NCBI RefSeq assembly: GCF_900110965.1
Contig: NZ_FOFO01000011.1
Coordinates: 1 to 64,000, forward strand
DNA: 64,000 bases
Source of the DNA: Ectothiorhodospira magna
Lineage (GTDB): Bacteria > Pseudomonadota > Gammaproteobacteria > Ectothiorhodospirales > Ectothiorhodospiraceae
Direction of reading: 5' to 3'
Positions 54,200 to 64,000 of this stretch are shown one piece after another (the first letter of the stretch is position 1; each line of letters opens with the position of its first letter). A program made the translations under genes and the position numbers. The notes under the pieces were generated by a model, which saw only the letters and a list, made by a program, of their open reading frames with translations, was not told the DNA's origin and ran no database searches.

Positions 54200-57100
54200 A
54201 TGGCTCTCAAGCAATCCATGCTCAGCTCCAGTGCCCTGCGTGAACGCGCCAGACAAATTCTCAAGGATCGCAGCTTTGAAAATACCCTGTTCTCCCTCAA
54301 ACAGGGGGAACTGGACATGGAGACCTTGCTGGAAGAGCTGCATATTTACCATGCCGAACTGCGGATTCAGCAAGAAGCCCTGCTGGACAGTCAGGAAGCC
54401 ACGGAACTGGCCCTGAGCCGGTTCAGCCGGCTTTACCAGGAACTGCCACTGCCGGTGCTGCGTATTGATTGGTCCGGTTTTTTGCAGGATGCCAATACGG
54501 CGGCCCATCGCCTGCTGGCACTGAACCGACGCCTGTTCACTCAACTCTCGGAAGCCAAACATCGCAGCTTTCTGGAAAACGCCTTGGAGCGCGCCCGTCA
54601 CGATGGCCGGGCAGACTGCCAAGGGGTGCGACTGCGGCGGGCGGATGGTCGGCCCCTGATTGCCGATGTGGCCCTGATCCGTATTCCCGAACCCGATGGT
54701 GCCCAGCCTGGCTTTATCTGCAGTGTGGTAGACCAGACCCTGCCTATCCAGCAACGGGACGCCCTGCTGGAATCCTATGCCCGGCTGCAGGACAGTGAGG
54801 ACAACTACCGTATTCTTGCTGATTTTTCACCAGACTGGGACTTTTGGACCGGACCGGATGGGGAATTACGCTATATTTCCCCGGCCTGCGAACGAATCAG
54901 CGGCTATCGGGCGGAAGCCTTCATGGAAGATCCTGCCCTGATGGAACAAATCATCCATACCGATGACCTGGCCCGCTACCGTGACCACAAGGCCAGTTGC
55001 GGTCAGGCCGCCGGCACCACCCTCCCCACACCGCTGCGTCTGCGTATTCTCACCCGCTCTGGAGACATTCGCTGGATCGAACATATCTGCAATCCCGTGA
55101 TCGACAGTCATGGCCGTTTTATGGGTCACCGGGGGATCAACCGGGACGTTTCCGAAGCCCAGCAGGCCCATCAGGCCCTGGAAGATCAGTTGCGTTTTCA
55201 GGCCATGCTGGCGGATATCTCCTCCTTGTTTGTGAACGTCCACATGGATCACCTGGGACTGGCCATGGTCCAGGCCCTGGAACAGATTGGTCGCTTCTTT
55301 GGGATGGCCCGTGGCCGGATTTTGGAATTTTGCCCGGACCAGACCTGTCTGGCCCTGACCCATCTGTGGTCGACCCCGGACCCGGATCAACGGGACGCAA
55401 CCATGACAGACACGGTGCCGGTGACCCAATTGCCCTGGACGACCCACCGGATGCGGGCCAGGGAAATACTCACCCTGGAGCGAGGGCCAGGACAGCCCCC
55501 GGAACTGGCCAGAGAACATCAACTGCTCAGTCCCGACCATCCGGTATTGACCCGGCTGGTACCCATGGCCAGCAATGGAGATCTACTGGGTGTCCTGGTG
55601 CTGGATGCCTGGTCCGGGGAGACCAGAGACCATGATCCTGATTTACCTGCCCGAATGCGGGTGGTGGCAGAACATCTGGTCAGTTTGATGATACGCTGCC
55701 GGGTCCAAAAGGAACTCCAGGACAGCGAGGCCCGCTATCGCCATGTCTGTGCCGTAACCAACGATATTGCCTATTCCTGTCGGCGGGATGAACAGGGGCA
55801 ATTCAAGCTGGAATGGATCACCGACTCCATTCAGGCGGTGACCGGCTACAGTGCCATGGAAATCCATGCCCAGGGATGCTGGGGCTTTTTGGTGCTGGAG
55901 GAAGATCAGGACACCTTCCGCCAGGAAATTCTCAATCTTGAGCCTGGTCGGGCCTCCCGCTGTGAACTGCGCCTGCGGTGCAAACTGGGTTCACCCCGGT
56001 GGGTCATGGCCACCACCGAATGCCTGCTGCCCTCCACCACATCATCCGGCCAGATCCAGCTCTATGGCGGGCTGGTGGATATCACCGACCGCAAGGCCCT
56101 GTCCGACCAGCTGAGCTATCTGGCCCACTATGATCCCCTGACCGGCCTACCCAAACGGGCCGTGATGCGGGAATCCATCCGTCAGGCCATGGGGGTTGCC
56201 CAACGCAAGGCAGACCACCTGGCCCTGTTGTCCATTGATGTGGACGATCTCAAACGGGTCAATGATTCTCTGGGACATGGGGCCGGTGATGAATTACTCA
56301 AAACCCTGGCCGACCGGCTACAGACCCTGATCGGCCCGGATGACGCCCTGGCTCGACTGGGGGGAGATCATTTTGTCATTCTGGCCACCCATCTGGCCAG
56401 AACCCAGGATGCGGTACAACTGGCCGAACGCATCCATCAGGCCATGGAAACCCCGCTGATCATTCAGGACCAAAATCTGGTGATCACCACCAGTACCGGT
56501 ATTGCCCTGTTTCCGGACGATGCCGACAGCGTCGATGAACTGCTGCGGCGGGCAGACGCGGCCCTTTATCGGTGCAAGGCCGACGGTGGCCATGCCTACT
56601 GCTTCTTCACCGCCAGCATGAACAAGCAGCTCAGGGAAAATTTTCAGATGGAACAGGCCCTGCGCCGGGGACTGGGCCGGGATAATGAATTGCTGCTGCA
56701 CTACCAACCCAGAGTGGACATGCATACCGGCCAGATTCTCAGTCTGGAGGCCCTGGCACGCTGGGTACACCCGGATCTGGGCCTGCTGCCCCCCGCCCGT
56801 TTTATCCCCATTGCAGAAAGTAGCGGCCTGATCCTTAATCTTGGCCCTCTGGTGTTACGCCAGGTCTGCCAGCAGATTCTGCACTGGCGGGAAGCCGGCA
56901 TCACCCCGGTGCCAGTGGCCATCAACCTGACCACCCAGGAACTGTACAAGCACAATCTGGTACAGGACATCCAAAAAACCCTGGATACCTTTCAGATCGA
57001 CCCTGGGTTGCTGGAGTTTGAGATCACCGAAAGCACAGCCATGCGATCCATGGAGGATGCCATTGCCATCCTGGCAAGGATGCGGGCTGCCGGGTTCAAG

Positions 57101-57463
57101 TTATCCCTGGATGATTTTGGCACAGGCTACGCCTCCATGAGCTATCTCAGCCACCTGCCCGTCCACGGTATCAAGATCGACCAGTCTTTCATCACAAATC
57201 TGGACCAGGACAACGAGCATTGCGGACAGGCGGCCACCATCGTCAAGGCCATGATCGGGCTGGGGCTCAACCTGGACCTGGAAGTGGTGGCGGAAGGGGT
57301 GGAAACCCTGCACCAGCAGCAATTTTTGCTCGACCATCAATGTGTACGGGGACAGGGCTTTCTGTTCAGTCATCCCCGCCCCCCTGAGGACATTGAACCC
57401 TTGCTGCACACATCCGCCCGGTTACTGCCCCAGGCAGAACAGCAGGATCAGCAACGCCCGTAG
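54200..57463 (+). CDS. PAS/GAF sensor protein with degenerate GGDEF and intact EAL domains
   Basis: A 1087-residue protein. An N-terminal coiled segment and PAS-like domain (about 75-190) come first, then a PAS domain (about 205-330, NYRILADFSPDWDFW), a GAF domain (about 340-510) and a third PAS (about 520-640). The GGDEF domain (about 650-805) has GGDHF at 721-725 in place of GGDEF, so cyclase activity is doubtful. The EAL domain keeps EAL at 850-852, NLTTQEL, EITES, LDDFGTGYAS, KID and EVVAEGVET, all expected of an active c-di-GMP phosphodiesterase. The ATG at 54200 has a weak site; a TTG at 54170 is the alternative. Its last 16 bases overlap the convergent malQ. Confidence 0.92.
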   Translation: MALKQSMLSSSALRERARQILKDRSFENTLFSLKQGELDMETLLEELHIYHAELRIQQEALLDSQEATELALSRFSRLYQELPLPVLRIDWSGFLQDANTAAHRLLALNRRLFTQLSEAKHRSFLENALERARHDGRADCQGVRLRRADGRPLIADVALIRIPEPDGAQPGFICSVVDQTLPIQQRDALLESYARLQDSEDNYRILADFSPDWDFWTGPDGELRYISPACERISGYRAEAFMEDPALMEQIIHTDDLARYRDHKASCGQAAGTTLPTPLRLRILTRSGDIRWIEHICNPVIDSHGRFMGHRGINRDVSEAQQAHQALEDQLRFQAMLADISSLFVNVHMDHLGLAMVQALEQIGRFFGMARGRILEFCPDQTCLALTHLWSTPDPDQRDATMTDTVPVTQLPWTTHRMRAREILTLERGPGQPPELAREHQLLSPDHPVLTRLVPMASNGDLLGVLVLDAWSGETRDHDPDLPARMRVVAEHLVSLMIRCRVQKELQDSEARYRHVCAVTNDIAYSCRRDEQGQFKLEWITDSIQAVTGYSAMEIHAQGCWGFLVLEEDQDTFRQEILNLEPGRASRCELRLRCKLGSPRWVMATTECLLPSTTSSGQIQLYGGLVDITDRKALSDQLSYLAHYDPLTGLPKRAVMRESIRQAMGVAQRKADHLALLSIDVDDLKRVNDSLGHGAGDELLKTLADRLQTLIGPDDALARLGGDHFVILATHLARTQDAVQLAERIHQAMETPLIIQDQNLVITTSTGIALFPDDADSVDELLRRADAALYRCKADGGHAYCFFTASMNKQLRENFQMEQALRRGLGRDNELLLHYQPRVDMHTGQILSLEALARWVHPDLGLLPPARFIPIAESSGLILNLGPLVLRQVCQQILHWREAGITPVPVAINLTTQELYKHNLVQDIQKTLDTFQIDPGLLEFEITESTAMRSMEDAIAILARMRAAGFKLSLDDFGTGYASMSYLSHLPVHGIKIDQSFITNLDQDNEHCGQAATIVKAMIGLGLNLDLEVVAEGVETLHQQQFLLDHQCVRGQGFLFSHPRPPEDIEPLLHTSARLLPQAEQQDQQRP

Positions 57464-58947
57464 AGGGTCAGCATCCGGTGCATGTCCTCCGCCAGCCCCG
57501 GAGGCACCTGATGCCAGTCAAAACGCCAAGACCAGTTGCTGCCCTCACAGGTACCTGGCACGTTCATGCGATGGCGTCCGTCCAGGGCCAGAATATCCTG
57601 CATGGGCAATATGGCCAGCCTGGCCACCGAGGCCAGGGCGCAGCGTACCAGTGGCCAGGGCATGGCTTCGGTGGGATGCCCCAGATATTCCATCACCTGG
57701 GCACGCAGGCCTTCATCACAATCGTTGAACCAGCCCAATGTGGTGTCATTGTCATGGGTGCCTGTATAGACCACCGCATTATCCCTGTGCCGGTGAGGCA
57801 GATAGGGGTTGGTGTTGCCGCCAGTGAAGGCAAATTGCAAAATCTTCATGCCCGGTAGACCGTTATCATCACGCAATGCTTCTACCGCCGGTGTGATCAC
57901 CCCCAAATCCTCTGCCACCAAAGGCAAGGCACCAAAACGCGCTTTCAGGGCAGCAAACAAGTCCCGACCCGGCGCCGGCACCCAATGGCCGTTGATGGCT
58001 GTTGCCTCGTCGGCGGGAATGGACCAGTAGGCTTCAAAGCCACGGAAATGATCAATCCGAATCAGATCCACCATCTCCAGGGCCGCCCCAAGGCGCTCGA
58101 TCCACCAGGCAAAGCCGTCGGCTGCCATGTTGTCCCAGCGATAGTGAGGATTGCCCCAGCGCTGGCCGGTGGCGGAGAAATAATCGGGCGGCACGCCGGC
58201 CACATGATTGGGATGCCCCTGGTCATTGAGATCGAACAATGACCGATGGGACCAGACATCGGCACTGTCACAGGCGACAAAAATCGGCATATCGCCGAAC
58301 AGCAGGATGCCCCGCTGATTGGCGTACTGTTTCACCGCGTGCCATTGCTCATGGAACAAAAACTGTTCAAAACGATACTGCTCCAGATCATCCGCCAGTT
58401 GGCGACGAGCCGCTGCCAGCGCCTGAGGCTCCCGGTCACGCAGGGGCACGGGCCAGTCCCACCAGGGTGCCCGATCATGGGTCGCTTTGAGCCCCAGGTA
58501 CAGGACATAGTCTTCCAGCCAGCTTTGGTGGGTTGTCTTGAACGCCGTAAATGCTGCCTGGGCTGCGGTATCGGCCTGATGTTGAAAGCCACGCCAGGCA
58601 GCCTGCAGAACCGGGCTGGAAAAGGGATCACGCTGGCCCGATTCCACCAGATTCGACGCTTCTGCATCCAGCCATCCCTGCTGGCGCAGGGTGTTCAGGC
58701 AAATCAGCCCCGTATGGCCGGCATGGACCGACATGCATTGATAAGGGGAGCCGCCCTCATGGGGCTGATTCAGCGGCAAAACCTGCCAAACCGTAAAACC
58801 ACAGGCCGCCAGAAAATCGATAAAGCGGTGAGCTTCGTTGCCCAGGGCACCCTCAGGGGCACAGCCCGGCAACGAGGTAGGATGCAACAGGATACCGGCT
58901 CGGCGTCGATCCAGGGACGAACGGACTTCGGGAACGTGTTCAGACAC
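57448..58947 (-). CDS. malQ: 4-alpha-glucanotransferase
   Basis: A 499-residue GH77 enzyme that disproportionates maltodextrins. RRAGILLHPTSLPG opens it, then GDMPIFVACDSADVW, the nucleophile aspartate in MVDLIRIDHFRGFEAYW, the acid/base glutamate in LPLVAEDLGVITPAV, and VYTGTHDNDTTLGW. The length agrees with bacterial MalQ/DpeA. A GTG start has GGAGGCGAG before it. It follows the GH57 gene by 11 bases in the same direction and overlaps the convergent EAL gene at its 3' end by 16 bases. Confidence 0.95.
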   Translation of the reverse strand: MSEHVPEVRSSLDRRRAGILLHPTSLPGCAPEGALGNEAHRFIDFLAACGFTVWQVLPLNQPHEGGSPYQCMSVHAGHTGLICLNTLRQQGWLDAEASNLVESGQRDPFSSPVLQAAWRGFQHQADTAAQAAFTAFKTTHQSWLEDYVLYLGLKATHDRAPWWDWPVPLRDREPQALAAARRQLADDLEQYRFEQFLFHEQWHAVKQYANQRGILLFGDMPIFVACDSADVWSHRSLFDLNDQGHPNHVAGVPPDYFSATGQRWGNPHYRWDNMAADGFAWWIERLGAALEMVDLIRIDHFRGFEAYWSIPADEATAINGHWVPAPGRDLFAALKARFGALPLVAEDLGVITPAVEALRDDNGLPGMKILQFAFTGGNTNPYLPHRHRDNAVVYTGTHDNDTTLGWFNDCDEGLRAQVMEYLGHPTEAMPWPLVRCALASVARLAILPMQDILALDGRHRMNVPGTCEGSNWSWRFDWHQVPPGLAEDMHRMLTLYGRC

Positions 58948-58958
58948 CTCGCCTCCAT

Positions 58959-60704
58959 TTACTCAGATTTCCGGCCAGGGCGCATCACGCCTCCGGCTGC
59001 CGGTTCGCCCTGACCTTGGCTTACAGCATGGGACAGTTCATCGGGCACTGGCAAGTCCATCAGTCGGTACAGATGGCTCATGTGCTGTCGATACAGATGC
59101 TCAAACAGCCCCACTGCCGTGGCAGCATTGTAATCTCCAAACCACCAGCACCAGTCCGATCCTTCGCAAATCGCCAGTTGATCCAGCACCTCATCGGTTT
59201 GTTCCGGGGTCAGACGACCTTCTGCCAGCACCCGATCCACCTGCTGCTTGGCCCGAATGAGCATCTCCCAGCCCCGATTCTTGTCGCTGGAACCGATCCA
59301 GGTTTCAAAGTTACCATAGACCCAGCTTCCGGCCACCATCTGCGGCAATATGGTCGGGGTTCGACCATCGGCCAGTACGTCGCTAAAGGTGGTCAGTTCA
59401 ATCGTCGGGTGGTCTACCAGCGCCTGATACAGGGCCGATAAAAAGTAAAAACCATTATTGGGATAATATTCCCAGGCATTTTCCCCATCGAGAATCACAG
59501 ACACCACCGGCGGCGGCGCGCCTGGCGGATGGGTCTTGGCCAGTTGGGCGGCAATCTGTTCCAATTGATGTACAAAATCTCCAGCCGCATCATCTCCATA
59601 CCAGTCGGCATAGCGAAAACCAATGGCATCAGAGAGGCTGTCATCCCGGAAAAACACCGCTGGCGAACCGCTGTGCAGACGATAGGGGCGATAGAGCCAG
59701 GATCGATCCGGGTCCGGGGGCTGATCTGACGCCGCCGTCAGGGAATTGAGCAAGACCCCCTCACCAGAAGCGGTCCAGCCGATATGTTCTTCGGCCAGCA
59801 CATTCAAGGTCGCCTCGCTCAAACTGCCCTCGGAAGGCCAGCAACCGGCAGGTTGGCAGCCAAAATGGGACTCAAACACCGCCCGCCCTCGGGCCAGATG
59901 CCAGCAGACCCGATCGGCTCCCCCCGGATAGGCCGGCGCATCGGGCAGGGCCATGGTAGGCACCGCTTCCCGGGCCGACTGCAAATCCAGCATCAGGGGC
60001 ATGATGGGATGGGCATAGGGGGTAAAGGACAACTCCACCTGGCCATTTCGCGCCAAACGCCGATAGCGGGGAATCAGATCCGTCAACAACTCACCGATCA
60101 GGGTCAGGAGGGATCGGCGCTGATTGAAGGTAAAATCCCGCCCCTGGGCCATCAGTGACCCGATGCGGGGATCGGTGCGGCGTACCGTCTCTCCCATCCA
60201 GACCAGGTGATACCAGGTGACCAGATCAAAAAAGAAATGATCTCCCAGATAAGTCACCGCTTCGGGATTCTGGCGCAGCCAGGGCGCCATATCCACCAGC
60301 CGCCGATAATCCTCATGGGGTTCCACCAGCCGCTGACGATTGGCCCGCACACAGGCTTCCACCTGCTGCATGCGTTCACTGGCATCCGTTGGCGGTACCT
60401 GAGCGCCCAGTAGCGCCAGCAACGGATCACGCAACGGTTCATCCCGTTCTAGGAAGGCTGTCACCTGGGCGGCATAATCGTTGATCTGCTCCAGCAGAAT
60501 CGGCGCAAAGTTCACCACACAGCGGGCCTGGGGCTGAGCCTCCAGATGGGCCGCCATATCCACATAATCCTTGATGGCATGCAGGTAGGTCCAGGGCAGC
60601 AGATGTTTCCCGGTGCCGGCCTCCCGGTATTCGGGCTGGTGCATGTGCCAGCATAGCACCAGCTTGAGGGGTACAGCAGGAGGCGGGGATGTATCAGCCG
60701 ACAT
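58959..60704 (-). CDS. Glycoside hydrolase family 57 protein
   Basis: A 581-residue alpha-glucan-active enzyme. Region I is [21 protein letters not shown] is region [16 protein letters not shown] contains the nucleophile glutamate, and [18 protein letters not shown] carries the acid/base aspartate. GH57 covers alpha-amylase, amylopullulanase and branching or glucanotransferase types; which one applies is not clear. Its place between malQ and glgC points to glycogen or maltodextrin turnover. The start overlaps the glgC stop by 11 bases, so expression is coupled to glgC. Confidence 0.9.
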   Translation of the reverse strand: MSADTSPPPAVPLKLVLCWHMHQPEYREAGTGKHLLPWTYLHAIKDYVDMAAHLEAQPQARCVVNFAPILLEQINDYAAQVTAFLERDEPLRDPLLALLGAQVPPTDASERMQQVEACVRANRQRLVEPHEDYRRLVDMAPWLRQNPEAVTYLGDHFFFDLVTWYHLVWMGETVRRTDPRIGSLMAQGRDFTFNQRRSLLTLIGELLTDLIPRYRRLARNGQVELSFTPYAHPIMPLMLDLQSAREAVPTMALPDAPAYPGGADRVCWHLARGRAVFESHFGCQPAGCWPSEGSLSEATLNVLAEEHIGWTASGEGVLLNSLTAASDQPPDPDRSWLYRPYRLHSGSPAVFFRDDSLSDAIGFRYADWYGDDAAGDFVHQLEQIAAQLAKTHPPGAPPPVVSVILDGENAWEYYPNNGFYFLSALYQALVDHPTIELTTFSDVLADGRTPTILPQMVAGSWVYGNFETWIGSSDKNRGWEMLIRAKQQVDRVLAEGRLTPEQTDEVLDQLAICEGSDWCWWFGDYNAATAVGLFEHLYRQHMSHLYRLMDLPVPDELSHAVSQGQGEPAAGGVMRPGRKSE

Positions 60705-61959
60705 GACGTTCTACAGCTCCGAGCATTTCAGGCGTGACCACGGTGACACCACCCTCGGACACATGGAAGCGACGGGCATCTGCAACCGGGTCTTCACCGA
60801 TCACCATGCCTTCGGGAATCCGGCAGCCCTTGTCAATGACTGCCTTGTGAATACGGCAATTCCGGCCAATCTCCACATCAGGCAGAATCACCGAATCGGT
60901 GATGGTACTGTAGGAGTGGACCACCACATTGGAAAACAGCAGGGAATGGCGAATCAACGCCCCGGAAATGATACAGCCCCCGGAAACCATGGAATCCACC
61001 GCCATACCCCGACGGTGGTCATCATCGAATACAAACTTGGCCGGCGGCAGCTGTTCCTGGTAGGTCCAAATGGGCCAGTCCATATCATAGAGGTTCAGTT
61101 CCGGTGTCACCCCGATCAGTTCCAGGTTGGCCTGCCAGTAGGAATCGATGGTACCCACATCACGCCAGTAGGCCTGGGAGCCGGTCTGCACGTCGCGGAA
61201 TGGATAGGCAATCACCTGATGGGATTCGATCACGGCAGGGATGATGTCCTTGCCAAAATCGTGGCTGGAGCCGGGGGTATTGGCGTCCCGGGTCAATTGA
61301 TCGAACAAAAACCGGGTGCTGAAGACGTAGATTCCCATGGAAGCCAGAGCCCGGTCAGGTTGATCGGGAATGCCTCGGGGCTGTTGGGGCTTTTCTGCAA
61401 ACTCCCGTATCCGTCCGGCCTCATCCACGGCCATCACCCCAAAGCTTCGGGCGGTCTCCAGATCCACTTCCAGGCAGCCTACCGTCATATCGGCACCAGA
61501 TTCCACATGATGGGCAATCATGTCACCATAATCCATTTTATAGATATGATCGCCAGCCAGAATCAGCACATAGCCTGGATCATGGTCACGGATGATATCC
61601 AGATTCTGATACACCGCATCTGCCGTCCCCTCATACCAGGAGGTCTCGATGCGCTGCTGGGCCGGCAGCAGTTCCACGAATTCACCAAACTCCCCGCGTA
61701 AAAACCCCCACCCCCGCTGGATGTGCTGGATCAGGGAATGGGATTTGTACTGGGTGAGCACCCCAACCTGCCGGATCCCCGAATTGATGCAATTGGACAG
61801 GGGAAAGTCGATGATCCGGAACTTGCCGCCAAAAGGCACAGCCGGTTTGGCCCGCCATTGGGTCAGCTGCTTGAGGCGGGATCCACGTCCTCCGGCAAGG
61901 ATCAAAGCCAAGGTATCGCGGGTGATGCGACTGACGAAGCGTTGAGATTGTGGTTTCAT
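60694..61959 (-). CDS. glgC: Glucose-1-phosphate adenylyltransferase
   Basis: A 421-residue enzyme making ADP-glucose for glycogen. [41 protein letters not shown] is the N-terminal nucleotidyltransferase block, and the C-terminal left-handed helix repeats ([32 protein letters not shown]) follow. The ATG at 61959 (MKPQSQRF) matches the family; the frame extended upstream is antisense to glgB. It is the first gene of the glgC-GH57-malQ unit and is divergent from glgB across 97 bases. Confidence 0.95.
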   Translation of the reverse strand: MKPQSQRFVSRITRDTLALILAGGRGSRLKQLTQWRAKPAVPFGGKFRIIDFPLSNCINSGIRQVGVLTQYKSHSLIQHIQRGWGFLRGEFGEFVELLPAQQRIETSWYEGTADAVYQNLDIIRDHDPGYVLILAGDHIYKMDYGDMIAHHVESGADMTVGCLEVDLETARSFGVMAVDEAGRIREFAEKPQQPRGIPDQPDRALASMGIYVFSTRFLFDQLTRDANTPGSSHDFGKDIIPAVIESHQVIAYPFRDVQTGSQAYWRDVGTIDSYWQANLELIGVTPELNLYDMDWPIWTYQEQLPPAKFVFDDDHRRGMAVDSMVSGGCIISGALIRHSLLFSNVVVHSYSTITDSVILPDVEIGRNCRIHKAVIDKGCRIPEGMVIGEDPVADARRFHVSEGGVTVVTPEMLGAVERHVG

Positions 61960-62056
61960 ATCATCAAATATCCTTGTCCCGGTTTTAACTCTAATACAAC
62001 ATTTCCGCAGCCACGGAAAGTGAAGCCAAACTGCATTGTCAGCCACGGAACCTTTT

Positions 62057-64000
62057 ATGCCCACATCGTACAACGACCATCTCAAGCGCATCCTTGACTC
62101 ACGGCACCACGACCCGTTCGCCTTCCTGGGCCGCCACATGGAGGGCGGGCAATGTGTGGTACGCGCCCTGCTGCCCTTCGCCAGGGAAGCGGACATCGTG
62201 GACGCTGGCGCCACCATGAAGGCTGTGGGCAAACAGGGGCTATTTGAGTGGCGTGGCCCCAGGGATGCCCTGCCCACACACTACCGCATCCGATGGACCG
62301 ATGACCATGGCCATACGGAGATTGCCCATGATCCCTACAGTTTTGCCCCCCAGGTGGCGGATTTTGACATTCATCTGTTCAACGAAGGCCGTCACTGGCA
62401 TGCCTACCGCTTCCTGGGCGCCCATCCCCATCAGGTGGACGGCATTGATGGCGTCAGGTTCGCTGTCTGGGCACCGGCGGCAGAACGGGTATCGGTGGTG
62501 GGTGACTTCAACCGCTGGGATGGCCGTTGCCACACCATGCGGGTGCGAGGCGGCAGCGGCATCTGGGAACTGTTCATCCCCGGCCTGCAACCGGGAACCC
62601 TCTACAAGTACGAAATCCGTAATCGGGACAGTGGCGCCATTTTGCTCAAGGCCGACCCTTACGGTCAGCGTTTTGAACTGCGGCCCCGTACCGCAACGGT
62701 GGTCAACGCCCCCACCGAATTTGCATGGTCTGACCAGGACTGGATGGCCCGGCGTCACAGCCAGGACTGGCTACACCAGCCCATGTCCGTCTACGAGGTG
62801 CATCTGGGATCCTGGCGCCGTGATGAGGATGGCCATTTTCTCAACTATCGGCAACTGGCACGGGAACTGGTGGCCTATGTCACCCGCATGGGGTTCACCC
62901 ATGTGGAACTGCTGCCCATCACCGAACACCCCTATGATGGGTCCTGGGGCTACCAGACCACCGGTTACCATGCCCCCACCAGCCGGTTTGGCACACCGGA
63001 TGATTTTCGCTATTTCGTCAATCTTTGTCACACCCACGGCATCGGTGTCCTGCTGGACTGGGCGCCGGGACACTTTCCCAAGGATGCTCACGGCTTGGCC
63101 CGTTTCGACGGTAGCGCCCTGTACGAGCATGAAGACCCCCGCCTGGGAGAACACCGGGACTGGGGCACCCTGATCTTCAATTATGGCCGCAACGAAGTGA
63201 AGAACTTCCTCGTCTCCAGCGCCATGTACTGGGTGGAAGAGTTTCATATTGACGGTCTGCGGGTGGATGCGGTGGCCTCCATGCTTTACCTGGACTATTC
63301 CAGGGAGCCTGGCGACTGGGTGCCCAACAAATTCGGTGGTAACGAGAACCTGGACGCCATTGATTTTCTCCGGGAACTCAACACCACGGTCCAGGGGCGG
63401 CATCCTGGGGTATTGATCATTGCCGAGGAATCCACCTCCTGGCCCCAGGTCACCCGCCCCACCTGGCTGGGCGGGCTGGGTTTTGCCATGAAATGGAATA
63501 TGGGCTGGATGAATGACACCCTGGAATATTTCAGCAAAGACCCCATCCACCGCCATTACCATCACGACCGGCTCACCTTTGGCCTGCTCTACGCTTTTAC
63601 CGAGAATTTCGTCCTGCCCTTTTCCCATGACGAGGTGGTACATGGCAAACGGTCCCTGCTTTACCGGATGCCCGGTGATGAATGGCAGCGTTTTGCCAAT
63701 CTGCGTCTGCTTTACACCCTCATGTGGAGCTATCCGGGCAAAAAACTCCTGTTCATGGGCTGCGAGATCGGTCAGGGCAACGAGTGGGACGCGGCCAGGG
63801 AAATGGAATGGTATCTGCTCCAGTATCCCCATCACGAGGGGGTTCAGCGTCTGGTGGCCGACCTCAACCGTCTGTACCGGAGGCAACCGGCCCTGCACCG
63901 GTTCGATTTTGAATGGCAGGGGTTTGAATGGATCGACTGTCACGATGCGGCCCAGTCGGTGCTGAGCTATCTGCGCAAGGCTGACAACGATGAAGAAAGC
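62057..64000 (+). CDS. glgB: 1,4-alpha-glucan branching enzyme (3' end beyond the window)
   Basis: The first 648 codons of a GH13 enzyme forming alpha-1,6 branches in glycogen; a full GlgB is about 730 residues. [10 protein letters not shown] starts the N1 domain, and [25 protein letters not shown] is the CBM48. [31 protein letters not shown] and [11 protein letters not shown] precede the catalytic region, with the nucleophile aspartate in [18 protein letters not shown], the acid/base in [11 protein letters not shown], and [15 protein letters not shown] following. The ATG at 62057 gives the family start. The reading frame stays open to the last base. Confidence 0.96.
   Translation, partial: MPTSYNDHLKRILDSRHHDPFAFLGRHMEGGQCVVRALLPFAREADIVDAGATMKAVGKQGLFEWRGPRDALPTHYRIRWTDDHGHTEIAHDPYSFAPQVADFDIHLFNEGRHWHAYRFLGAHPHQVDGIDGVRFAVWAPAAERVSVVGDFNRWDGRCHTMRVRGGSGIWELFIPGLQPGTLYKYEIRNRDSGAILLKADPYGQRFELRPRTATVVNAPTEFAWSDQDWMARRHSQDWLHQPMSVYEVHLGSWRRDEDGHFLNYRQLARELVAYVTRMGFTHVELLPITEHPYDGSWGYQTTGYHAPTSRFGTPDDFRYFVNLCHTHGIGVLLDWAPGHFPKDAHGLARFDGSALYEHEDPRLGEHRDWGTLIFNYGRNEVKNFLVSSAMYWVEEFHIDGLRVDAVASMLYLDYSREPGDWVPNKFGGNENLDAIDFLRELNTTVQGRHPGVLIIAEESTSWPQVTRPTWLGGLGFAMKWNMGWMNDTLEYFSKDPIHRHYHHDRLTFGLLYAFTENFVLPFSHDEVVHGKRSLLYRMPGDEWQRFANLRLLYTLMWSYPGKKLLFMGCEIGQGNEWDAAREMEWYLLQYPHHEGVQRLVADLNRLYRRQPALHRFDFEWQGFEWIDCHDAAQSVLSYLRKADNDEES

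Overview
The window reads as a chromosomal segment of an anoxygenic phototrophic gammaproteobacterium, a purple sulfur bacterium most likely of the Ectothiorhodospiraceae or a relative. Two things point there. The housekeeping order pyrF-lapB-lapA-ihfB-rpsA-cmk-aroA-tyrA-hisC-pheA-serA-serC-gyrA is typical of gammaproteobacteria. A bacteriochlorophyll / reaction-centre-H cluster (bchP, bchG, ppsR, aerR, bchFNB, bchM, lhaA, puhABC, puhE, bchJ) lies in the same window. Family placement is inference, because no rRNA gene is present. No RNA gene other than one tRNA was seen, and no stretch longer than about 300 bases lacks a gene.

Layout. 1-5.2 kb: HNH protein YajD, a two-RCK potassium channel, a DUF6394 membrane protein, a FitA-like antitoxin followed by a 20-codon remnant of its PIN toxin, an intact RelE/XRE toxin-antitoxin pair with a palindromic operator candidate, a DUF3581 protein and a truncated TnpB. 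5.2-10.3 kb (minus strand): uvrB, an L,D-transpeptidase, a Tat/lipoprotein-type M48 peptidase and a VTT-domain protein, partly overlapping. 10.4-16.4 kb: an aminotransferase, tRNA-Asn with its own promoter, a CHASE-domain histidine kinase and an unrecognised 640-residue membrane protein. 16.4-32.5 kb (minus strand): galU, comEA, then the conserved LPS/translation/aromatic/serine/gyrase series. 32.7-39.7 kb: an outer-membrane barrel protein, mtnA and divergent mtaD, ubiG with a MupP/Gph phosphatase, and a hydrolase fused to a polytopic membrane domain.

39.5-54.1 kb is one arm of a photosynthesis gene cluster. The minus strand carries aerR-ppsR-bchG-bchP and a small membrane protein. The plus strand carries bchF-bchN-bchB, then bchM-lhaA-puhA-puhB-puhC-puhE-bchJ. 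Compared with the well-known order in Rhodobacter-type clusters, three positions are empty: bchH-bchL between bchB and bchM, acsF between puhC and puhE, and the PucC-like gene between bchG and bchP. The regulators AerR and PpsR are encoded in the middle. TGT-N12-ACA type PpsR palindromes overlap the -35 hexamers proposed for both bchF and bchG. No puf, crt, bchCXYZ, bchDI or bchE genes are in the window.

54.2-64 kb: a PAS/GAF/GGDEF/EAL protein whose GGDEF motif is degenerate (GGDHF) and whose EAL domain looks intact. It is followed by a glycogen/alpha-glucan cluster: malQ, a GH57 enzyme and glgC on the minus strand, and divergent glgB cut by the window end. Together the region couples light-harvesting pigment synthesis and reaction-centre assembly with carbon storage.
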